Below the pieces are notes generated by a model. That model searched no databases, was not told the origin of the DNA, and saw nothing but the letters and a program-made list of their open reading frames with translations. The position numbers and the translations under genes were made by a program. Below are positions 6,144-12,368 of a DNA stretch of 12,368 nucleotides, one piece after another (the stretch's first letter is position 1; each line of letters opens with the position of its first letter). The stretch comes from an uncultured Collinsella sp. (lineage in GTDB: Bacteria; Actinomycetota; Coriobacteriia; Coriobacteriales; Coriobacteriaceae). The stretch covers positions 1-12,368 of the forward strand of contig URKV01000049.1 in assembly GCA_900548565.1 (NCBI GenBank), read 5' to 3'.

Positions 6144-6267
6144 GCCCCAATTTTGACTTTTTTGAAATTCAGTCAAATTGGCCTAATTTAGTCCAACCCG
6201 TGAAGGACCTGTGAAGCCGACCGCTGTACACGAAGGGCAAAACGCCGCGAGCGGTAGCCGTCAACCG

Positions 6268-6296
6268 TTGGCAGATTCTACCGCGAAAACGATAGC
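6268..6296 (+). promoter_or_regulatory. Weak candidate promoter for the 6347 gene
   Basis: TTGGCA (6268-6273), 17 bp, then GATAGC (6291-6296). The -35 box is good; the -10 box matches only 3 of 6. It would give a leader of about 44 bases. Nothing else recognisable was seen in 6181-6346. Confidence 0.3.
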
Positions 6297-6346
6297 ACCA
6301 GGCAACACAATCGAAGTATCAATGATCACGTAGATATCGAGGCGCC

Positions 6347-6757
6347 ATGGACGAAGAGCTTGATTACCTATGGGAGACCCTGGGCCTTGAGATCACTGCC
6401 GACCTTTGGCCCGAACGGGACAAAATCCATCCCACACTGCGCCCCGCCATTACTGTGGTGCAGGCAAAATACCGCCGTGCATCCTTTTTGATCATGCGGA
6501 TGTCATGGCACGCGGGACTCCCCGACCTTAAGCGAATCCAGGCAAGCCTCGTCGAGTTGTCCGGCATGCCAACCGTCATATCCGAGGCGCACCTGGAGCA
6601 GCGCCAGCGCGAGCGACTGCAACAGCAGCGGATTCCCTTTATCTGCCCCGGCGTTCAGGCATATCTGCCCTTTATGGACGAGGAGTACTGGAGCGGCAAG
6701 CCCAACAAACACGTAAAGGTCTACGATCCGCACGAATGGGCACAGCTGGCGGACTGA
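6347..6757 (+). CDS. Hypothetical protein, 136 residues
   Basis: I do not recognise this family with confidence. The product is soluble, rich in Arg and Gln in the middle (EQRQRERLQQQ at about 83-93), and has no signal peptide or membrane helix. The segment RIPFICPGVQAYLPFM (about 95-110) resembles a motif I recall from larger proteins that carry a MarR-like helix-turn-helix after it, of the form IPFIVPG-Q-YLP. If that is right, this protein keeps the N-terminal half and lacks the DNA-binding half. GC content and codon use match the neighbours, so it is probably a real gene. ATG at 6347 has only a weak GAGG four bases upstream. It is monocistronic and convergent with the ArsC-like gene, with the second hairpin array between them. 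Confidence 0.65.
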   Translation: MDEELDYLWETLGLEITADLWPERDKIHPTLRPAITVVQAKYRRASFLIMRMSWHAGLPDLKRIQASLVELSGMPTVISEAHLEQRQRERLQQQRIPFICPGVQAYLPFMDEEYWSGKPNKHVKVYDPHEWAQLAD

Positions 6758-6776
6758 CTGAGGCAGGCCCGCCGGC

Positions 6777-6946
6777 GGAAAGTGCGTCCCAGATTTCAAG
6801 CTCAAACTGGTCCCCACTTTCCCGTCGAGCCCTCAACCGGAAACCGTGTCCCACAATCGAAGCTCAGAATGGGACGTGCTTTCCGCAACCGGCCACTTTG
6901 GGAAAGTGCATCCCATTCTGGAAGCGAATTCCGGGTCGCACTTTCC
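6777..6946. repeat. Second hairpin array; six alternating 15-bp half-sites at exact 31-bp spacing
   Basis: Half-sites of consensus GGAAAGTGCGTCCCA, alternately direct and inverted, start at 6777, 6808, 6839, 6870, 6901 and 6932, each exactly 31 bases after the last. All five spacers are 16 bp. They form three hairpins of 46 bp (6777-6822, 6839-6884, 6901-6946) with a 62-bp period. GGAAA is kept at the outer end of all six sites; the inner part varies and pairs imperfectly. The three loops share AAGC with flanking similarity (loops 1 and 2 share AAGCTCA), while the two spacers between hairpins do not match, so the hairpin is the unit. It fills the gap between two convergent genes and ends eight bases before the ArsC-like stop codon. 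No long U-tract follows. Confidence 0.93.
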
Positions 6947-6953
6947 GCAGCCG

Positions 6954-7313
6954 CTACAGCAACGCCTCGGTCCAAGCCGATTCCCTAAAGCCGGGAATCG
7001 CAAAGTCGTCGCCCACCAGCAGCGGACGCTTGACCAGCATGCCGTCGGTCGCCAGCAGCTCGTAGCACTCCCGATCCGTCATGCCCGCATCCAGACGCGC
7101 CTTCAGGCCCAGCTCTCGATATTTCATGCCCGATGAATTAAAGAAGCGCCGCACCGGCAGCCCCGAACGAGCAATCCAGGTCGCAAGTTCATCAGCCGTG
7201 GGATTGTCCAAAACGATATCGCGATCGATATACTCTACCCCATGTTCGTCCAGCCATGCCTTGGCCTTCTTACAGGTCGAGCACTTGGGATATTCAACAA
7301 ACAGTACGGTCAT
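6954..7313 (-). CDS. ArsC/Spx/YffB-family thioredoxin-fold protein
   Basis: The 119-residue product has the length and motifs of the ArsC-like glutaredoxin-fold family. These are KCSTCKKA at 10-17 (Cys11 and Cys14 as a CxxC pair), VEYIDRDIV, FNSSGMKYRELGLK in the middle, and KRPLL at about 95-99 with the conserved Arg-Pro. Family members include arsenate reductases and Spx/MgsR regulators that bind RNA polymerase. The CxxC is compatible with either role, and no ars genes are nearby, so arsenate reduction is not supported by context. ATG at 7313 has GGAGG six bases upstream. It lies 92 bases downstream of mupG on the same strand with no clear terminator between, so it may receive read-through from the mur operon. 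Confidence 0.88.
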   Translation of the reverse strand: MTVLFVEYPKCSTCKKAKAWLDEHGVEYIDRDIVLDNPTADELATWIARSGLPVRRFFNSSGMKYRELGLKARLDAGMTDRECYELLATDGMLVKRPLLVGDDFAIPGFRESAWTEALL

Positions 7314-7405
7314 GGGAATCCTCCGAATATAGATCGGCCAACGCAGGCACACGCCACACGAGGCGCCTTCGTATGATGGGCCAATTGTAGCCCACGGGTC
7401 ACACG

Positions 7406-8458
7406 CTAAACGAACCGTACCCCGAATCCGCGCTTGATAAACGGCAGCAGCTCCATTGCCTCGGGCGTGATATGGCCCGCAACGTTCATGCGCTCGTCAC
7501 CGGGAAGATCGACCCGCGCAATCTCAAGCTCGCCTTCGTAGCGCCCATATCCGCTATTGCTCACAGCGATCGACCCCGCCTTTCGCGGCAGGCCGGCTCC
7601 GGCATCCGTCGGCACGGAATCCGGCTTATGCGTCGTACGTGACTCCTGAGACCTAAAGATGAGGACGCTCGAGTCGGGCCGGTCGTGATGAATCTGCCCG
7701 CGCACATAGGCATAACCGGGCTCAAGCTCGCATTGCAGGTCCACGTATCCGGCGGAAACTTGAGCAAACTGCGCCCAGCCCGCATCGGATAGATCGGGGT
7801 CGCCGACCAACACAATGTCGCAATCGGCGCCATGTGCAAGCTCAAGCATATTGAGAGCAACCTTTGACGCGCGACCGCGCTGCGCCTCGACCGTCGGCAG
7901 TCCCTCGAATACCGGCCCGCGAACGTTAGCATCACCCGGCACAAAAGCCATGATTTCGAATCCAAGCGCCGCAAGACGAAGATTCGTCCGAGCAACATCT
8001 TCAAGAGCTAAACCGGTATAAGGCTTGGGGTAAAAATTGTGGCAGGCGGCAAAACGAGTCACATCGGCACCGGCCTCACGCCACGATGCGATTTCATCAG
8101 AACTCACCGTCGATGCATTGACCACAATGCGAAATACACCGGACAGCTCCGCGACCCGCTGGGCACTAAAGCCATAATCCAAGCGCAGGTACTCCAACCC
8201 CAAATCGCGCAGATCCTCGATGCGCTCAAGCCCGAGCAAATCGCACGTGCGAGGCCCCACATCGGCAATGAGCGCAATGCCGCGGGCGGAAAGCAGCGAC
8301 AGCACATGACGGACCTTATCGGCATACGCCGCTCCCCCATCCTCGGGAATATGCAGCAAGGTAAACGCATAGCGTGCACCCGCCGCGGCACCACGCTCAA
8401 TCGTCCGCTCAATATCCTGCAGAGGGCTGGAAAGATAAATCGAAATACCCGTTTTCAC
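7406..8458 (-). CDS. mupG: 6-phospho-N-acetylmuramidase (MupG/DUF871 family)
   Basis: MupG hydrolyses MurNAc-6P-beta-1,4-GlcNAc, the disaccharide imported and phosphorylated by MurP, in the cytoplasm. The 350-residue length is typical. The N-terminal TIM-barrel part shows SIYLSSP at 6-12, TLLHIPED at 33-40, IADVGPR at 64-70, LRLDYGF at 91-97 and HNFYPKPYTGL at 140-150. The C-terminal third is the family's smaller beta-rich domain, ending FIKRGFGVRFV. The frame begins with GTG at 8458; AAAGGAG lies nine bases upstream, immediately after an intrinsic terminator. It is the last mur gene, in the order murR-murQ-murP-mupG; Staphylococcus aureus has the same four genes as mupG-murQ-murP-murR. Family assignment is firm; disaccharide specificity is inferred from context. 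Confidence 0.92.
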   Translation of the reverse strand: MKTGISIYLSSPLQDIERTIERGAAAGARYAFTLLHIPEDGGAAYADKVRHVLSLLSARGIALIADVGPRTCDLLGLERIEDLRDLGLEYLRLDYGFSAQRVAELSGVFRIVVNASTVSSDEIASWREAGADVTRFAACHNFYPKPYTGLALEDVARTNLRLAALGFEIMAFVPGDANVRGPVFEGLPTVEAQRGRASKVALNMLELAHGADCDIVLVGDPDLSDAGWAQFAQVSAGYVDLQCELEPGYAYVRGQIHHDRPDSSVLIFRSQESRTTHKPDSVPTDAGAGLPRKAGSIAVSNSGYGRYEGELEIARVDLPGDERMNVAGHITPEAMELLPFIKRGFGVRFV

Positions 8459-8474
8459 GCTTCAACGCTCCTTT

Positions 8475-8508
8475 AAAAAAGGCCGGCGGAGCAGTTAGCC
8501 CCGCCGGC
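8475..8508 (-). terminator. Intrinsic terminator/attenuator between murP and mupG
   Basis: GCCGGCGG (8482-8489) pairs with CCGCCGGC (8501-8508), extended by a GC pair past one mismatch. On the minus strand it runs into six T (8480-8475) and then directly into AAAGGAG, the mupG ribosome binding site. It lies 67 bases after the murP stop, so part of the transcription should stop before mupG. Confidence 0.85.
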
Positions 8509-8575
8509 ACAACCATAGCATCAAGAAATCTTCCGTGCGCCGCGAGCCCTGAGCAACACGGCTCGCGATATCAAA

Positions 8576-10006
8576 CTACTCGCCAAAGAACTCGTTGATC
8601 TTCTGCTCGTCGACGCCAAAGAACCACGTCAGGACAAAGCCGGCGGCATAAGCAAGCAGCATAGCGGCAACGTAGCCGAGCTGCTGACCAGGAACGACGA
8701 TCAACAGGCCAAACAGACCGGAAACGCCCTGAGAAACCGTGCCGATGTGAAGCAGCGCCGCGAGCGCGCCGCCAAATCCAGCACCCAGGCAGGCCGTCAC
8801 AAACGGACGAACGAGCGGCAGCGTAACGGCATACATCAGAGGCTCGCCCACGCCCAGGATGCCAACGGGAATGGACTCTGCGACGTACTTCTTGAGCTTG
8901 GCGTTCTTGGTCTTAAAGTACAGCGCCAGACCGGCACCGACCTGGCCGCCGCCAGCCATCATAAGGATGGGCAGCAGGTAGTTGATGCCCTTGGTAGCCC
9001 CGTCGGGATCGTTGAGCATAGCGTGGATCGGCGTGAGCGCCTGATGCAGGCCGACGGACACCAGCGGCAAGAAGCCTGCCGACAGGATATAGCCGCCCAG
9101 GACGCCCAGCTTCTCGAAGATAAAGGTGAGGACGCTAAAGATGGCAGTCGTCAGCCATGCGCCAACCGGCTGGATGACGAGCATCAGAGCAAAGGCGCCG
9201 ATGATGAGCACCAGCAGCGGGGACAGGAACGTATCGAGCGCGTTGGGCATAACCTTGCGAATCTGACGCTCCATCCAGGCAAAAAATGCGCCAGCGATGA
9301 GAGCCGCGATCATGCCGCCCGCTGCGGGGTTGTACTGCGCACTGGTGAGCGGCAGCAGAATGGCAGTGGCAGGATCAGCCGCGCCAGGCGCAAGCAGGGG
9401 CATGGCACTGTTGGCGATACACATCATGCCGGCGATGCCGCCCAGCGCAGCGGAGCCACCAAACTCACGTGCCGCGTTATAGCCCACCAAGATGGGCAGA
9501 TAGGCAAACAGGGCCCAGCCCATGGAACGAATGCCCTGGTACCACCACTCGCCTGCAAGCGCGCCTGCCGTCGAGACGTTAATGACGTTGCAGATACCGT
9601 TGATGAGGCCAGCCGCAATGATGCCGGGGAGCAGGGCGACGAAGACATTGGAAATCTTCTTGAGGAAGGCCTGAACCGGCTTAGACTCGTACTTGGCCTT
9701 CTGCGCGGCCTTGTTTGTGGCCGCAGCGTCAACCACGCTCTCGTCAGCAACGCCTTTCGCAAGGCCGGTGAGCTTGGAGAGCTCCTCGAGCACCTTATTC
9801 ACCTTGCCCGGACCCAGCACGATCTGCATCGTGTCATCCTCAACCAGGCCCATCACGCCGTCGAGCGCCTTAATACCCTCCGTGTCGACGTTGCCCGCGT
9901 CTTTGACGGTCACGCGCAGGCGCGTCATGCACGCCGCGTTTGCGAGCACGTTGTCTTTACCGCCCAAAAGGTCCAGCAGCTTTTGAGCCAGCTCTTTGTT
10001 CGTCAT
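8576..10006 (-). CDS. murP: PTS EIIBC component for MurNAc or its GlcNAc disaccharide
   Basis: This membrane permease imports the amino sugar and phosphorylates it at C6. The 476 residues compare with 474 for E. coli MurP. The N-terminal EIIB domain has CMTRLR with the phospho-accepting Cys26 and the GVMGLVEDD block. A linker at about 85-110 leads to the EIIC domain (about 110-470) with many hydrophobic segments and a GEPLMY motif at 387-392, which corresponds to the sugar-binding GxxEP loop of the glucose/sucrose PTS class. No EIIA domain is present, so a separate EIIA-Glc-type protein must donate phosphate, as for E. coli MurP. ATG at 10006 has AAGGAGGAG just upstream. Position between murQ and mupG supports MurNAc specificity over the related sucrose or trehalose transporters. 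Confidence 0.9.
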   Translation of the reverse strand: MTNKELAQKLLDLLGGKDNVLANAACMTRLRVTVKDAGNVDTEGIKALDGVMGLVEDDTMQIVLGPGKVNKVLEELSKLTGLAKGVADESVVDAAATNKAAQKAKYESKPVQAFLKKISNVFVALLPGIIAAGLINGICNVINVSTAGALAGEWWYQGIRSMGWALFAYLPILVGYNAAREFGGSAALGGIAGMMCIANSAMPLLAPGAADPATAILLPLTSAQYNPAAGGMIAALIAGAFFAWMERQIRKVMPNALDTFLSPLLVLIIGAFALMLVIQPVGAWLTTAIFSVLTFIFEKLGVLGGYILSAGFLPLVSVGLHQALTPIHAMLNDPDGATKGINYLLPILMMAGGGQVGAGLALYFKTKNAKLKKYVAESIPVGILGVGEPLMYAVTLPLVRPFVTACLGAGFGGALAALLHIGTVSQGVSGLFGLLIVVPGQQLGYVAAMLLAYAAGFVLTWFFGVDEQKINEFFGE

Positions 10007-10063
10007 AACTCCTCCTTGTATTGGGTATCTCGTCTGGATGTCATATCAGCTCACGCCGCGCAC

Positions 10064-10987
<924 letters not shown>

Positions 10988-10997
10988 TTCATTCACC

Positions 10998-11849
10998 TCA
11001 TCTTTCCTGTTTCTCGATGTAGTTTTGTTTAATGACATGCGTCGCCCGTTCGTAGTCGCTGGCAACGTAAGCAGCGTACAGGGCATCGACAACCATAAGC
11101 TGGGCCATACGCGAAGCCATGGCACCGCTGCGGACCAAGGGTTCACTCGCAGCAACGCCGAGCACGGCATCGGCCATGGTGGCAAGCTTGGATGATCCAT
11201 CTACTTTGGTAACGGCCACAACGGGACAGTTGTGACGTTGAGCCTCGGCGGCGCAGTCCAGCACCTCTTGCGTCAAGCCCGAGTAGCTAAAGGCGATTGC
11301 CATATCGCCCTCATGCATGTTCTTGGCACATAAGAGCTGATCATGCCAGTCGTCGTACAGATGGCACTCTTTGTCGACACGCATGAGCTTTTGCGCCAGG
11401 TCGTGCGCGACCAAACGAGAAGCACCAATACCGAACAGATTGACCGCGCGTGCCCGCTTAAGACGGGCCGCGCATCGCTCCAAGACGGTGTAATCGAGCG
11501 TTCGCGCCGTCGCCTCAATCGTGCGCACGTTGCTTTTCATCACCTTCCCCACGATACGTTCGACGCTGTCATCCATGGAGATGTCCTCGAGGGCTACGTC
11601 TTTCTTGTCACCTAAGAGCGCCAGCTCGGCAATCAGTTCGCGCTGGAACTCCTTGTAGCCCGCAAAACCCAAACGCTTGCAAAAGCGCAAAATGCTCGAG
11701 GGCGAGGAGAACGTGACATCGGCAAGACCGCGGACGGACAGCCCGACCACCTCGTGCGGATGAGCGCTTACATATGCGATGACATTGCGTTCCGCCGGGC
11801 TCGCGCTGAGCTCACGCTCGCGAAGCCGCAAAAGCAATCCGTTTGCCAT
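10998..11849 (-). CDS. murR: RpiR-family transcriptional regulator of the mur operon
   Basis: RpiR-type regulators join a helix-turn-helix domain to a sugar-phosphate-binding SIS domain. The 283-residue product has a DNA-binding part at about 1-77, with the recognition region SVRGLADVTFSSPSSILRFC at 38-57 and then GFAGYKEF. Its SIS domain covers about 125-255, with NLFGIGAS at 137-144 and SYSGLTQEV at 188-196. ATG at 11849 is chosen because GGAGG is eight bases upstream; a GTG at 11858 would overlap that site. It is the first gene of the operon, so it probably regulates itself together with murQ, murP and mupG. Two palindromes in the 200 bases upstream are candidate operators. MurNAc-6P is the effector of E. 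coli MurR, and the same is likely here. Whether it represses or activates is unknown. Confidence 0.9.
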   Translation of the reverse strand: MANGLLLRLRERELSASPAERNVIAYVSAHPHEVVGLSVRGLADVTFSSPSSILRFCKRLGFAGYKEFQRELIAELALLGDKKDVALEDISMDDSVERIVGKVMKSNVRTIEATARTLDYTVLERCAARLKRARAVNLFGIGASRLVAHDLAQKLMRVDKECHLYDDWHDQLLCAKNMHEGDMAIAFSYSGLTQEVLDCAAEAQRHNCPVVAVTKVDGSSKLATMADAVLGVAASEPLVRSGAMASRMAQLMVVDALYAAYVASDYERATHVIKQNYIEKQER

Positions 11850-11883
11850 CTCAAACACCTCCGTTGAGAAGAATTAAAGACCA

Positions 11884-11896
11884 ACGAACGATTCGT
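11884..11896. promoter_or_regulatory. Candidate murR operator 1
   Basis: ACGAA, three bases, TTCGT: a 13-bp perfect inverted repeat 35-47 bases upstream of the murR start codon, close to the expected promoter. A TTTAAT at 11878-11873 could be the -10 box, but no matching -35 box is evident. Confidence 0.35.
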
Positions 11897-11916
11897 ACCG
11901 GATACAAACAGCTTTT

Positions 11917-11933
11917 GCGGTACATTGTGCCGC
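11917..11933. promoter_or_regulatory. Candidate murR operator 2
   Basis: A 17-bp palindrome, GCGGTACA-T-TGTGCCGC, symmetrical except for one pair (T/G) and the centre. It lies 68-84 bases upstream of the murR start. Its centre is 35 bp from that of the 13-bp palindrome, a distance that would allow two dimers to bind. Confidence 0.4.
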
Positions 11934-11946
11934 ATCGTGGCGCACA

Positions 11947-11972
11947 AAGGGCGAGCGTTCTACCACTCGCCC
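11947..11972 (-). terminator. Possible weak terminator of the VanZ-like gene
   Basis: GGGCGAG (11949-11955) pairs with CTCGCCC (11966-11972), a 7-bp stem with a 10-base loop. On the minus strand only TTT and then GTG follow, so termination would be inefficient. It lies 81 bases past the VanZ-like stop codon and before murR. Confidence 0.35.
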
Positions 11973-12053
11973 CTCAAATCCGACCGCTCGGAAATACGCA
12001 CGACACAAAATAATTCAACGAAGTCGCATTATCAGAAACGGGTTTGTTACCGG

Positions 12054-12344
12054 CTAGCGCCTCGCATGGGCGCCGATCGGCCGAGTCGCATGGCGCACCA
12101 ACGCCGCCGCCAGCAATACCAACAGCATGGCGGTGACATAGCCCGCAGCATCGAATCCTAAATCGATAACGTCGAAATGCCTGCCGGGAACAAAGATCTT
12201 ATGTACCTGATCGCCAACGGAGCAGGCGGCGCAAAAGAGCAATACGGGCACGCAACGGGAGCATACGCTCCACGGACGCCTGGAAAAGCAGACCACGACC
12301 ACGGAGGCGAATAATCCGACGAAGAAAAACTCTACGGTATGGGC
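12054..12344 (-). CDS. VanZ-like membrane protein, C-terminal 96 residues (5' end missing)
   Basis: The fragment carries the second half of a VanZ-like domain. HTVEFFFVGLFAS begins a membrane segment, then DQVHKIFVPGRHFDVIDLGF matches the family's D-x-x-H/Q-x-FVPGR-x-x-x-x-D motif, and a final hydrophobic helix (VTAMLLVLLAAALV) precedes a short basic tail. At least three membrane segments are visible. VanZ itself gives low-level teicoplanin resistance, but most VanZ-like proteins have no known role, and no glycopeptide resistance genes are in view. The gene is truncated by the contig end: the apparent start Met and the four residues after it come from sequencing adapter and must be removed. 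A 204-base gap separates it from murR on the same strand. Confidence 0.8.
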   Translation of the reverse strand, partial: AHTVEFFFVGLFASVVVVCFSRRPWSVCSRCVPVLLFCAACSVGDQVHKIFVPGRHFDVIDLGFDAAGYVTAMLLVLLAAALVRHATRPIGAHARR

Positions 12345-12368
12345 CTGTCTCTTATACACATCTCCGAG
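12345..12368. other. Untrimmed Nextera (Tn5 mosaic end) adapter; assembly artefact
   Basis: CTGTCTCTTATACACATCT at 12345-12363 is the Tn5 transposase mosaic end used in Nextera libraries, and CCGAG (12364-12368) continues into the standard read-2 adapter. Translated in reverse it gives the tell-tale peptide MYKRQ in front of the VanZ-like fragment. This is synthetic sequence at a contig end, not a transposon. Confidence 0.97.

Noticed and set aside
6954..7313. Arsenate reductase as a firm function
   Set aside because: There are no arsR, arsB or acr3 neighbours, and the same fold and CxxC motif occur in Spx-type regulators, so only the family is called.
12345..12363. Tn5/IS50 transposon end
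   Set aside because: The mosaic end is an engineered sequence followed by adapter bases at a contig end, with no transposase, so it is library carry-over.

Overview
The window looks like a contig end from a gut actinobacterium of the class Coriobacteriia, most likely Collinsella or a close relative. This is inferred from the high GC content with GC-rich third positions, strong GGAGG-type ribosome binding sites, and the look of the proteins; no database search was possible. The last 24 bases (12345-12368) are not genomic. They are an untrimmed Nextera/Tn5 sequencing adapter, so the biological sequence ends at 12344.

Layout from left to right. (1) 1-1556, minus strand: the N-terminal part of the glutamate synthase large subunit (gltB), running off the window. 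(2) 1557-2079: a divergent intergenic region holding a strikingly regular array of three large hairpins (1737-1958) and then a probable promoter. (3) 2080-3336, plus strand: an NRAMP-family Mn/Fe transporter (mntH), followed by half of another copy of the same repeat. (4) 3413-4312, minus: a miniature rubredoxin and a flavin reductase, separate genes that together equal a split high-molecular-weight rubredoxin, with terminators. (5) 4352-6143, minus: a 22-bp-armed inverted repeat, smpB, a TPR protein overlapping smpB, and a tRNA-Gln/tRNA-Glu pair with its promoter and terminator. (6) 6347-6757, plus: a 136-residue protein of unknown function. (7) 6777-6946: a second regular hairpin array, unrelated in sequence to the first but built by the same rule. 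(8) 6954-11849, minus: an ArsC/Spx-like protein, then (in transcription order from the right) murR, murQ, murP and mupG, a complete operon for uptake and breakdown of peptidoglycan-derived MurNAc or MurNAc-GlcNAc. (9) 12054-12344, minus: the C-terminal part of a VanZ-like membrane protein.

How the genes work together. MurP imports and phosphorylates the amino sugar, MupG splits the 6-phospho disaccharide, MurQ removes the lactyl ether to give GlcNAc-6P, and an RpiR-type regulator controls the set. An intrinsic terminator sits directly in front of mupG. The flavin reductase and rubredoxin probably form an electron-transfer pair for oxygen or NO defence. The TPR gene and smpB are translationally coupled.

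The most unusual content is the two intergenic arrays. Each has six 15-bp half-sites in strictly alternating orientation. The spacing is exactly 40 bp in the first array and exactly 31 bp in the second.
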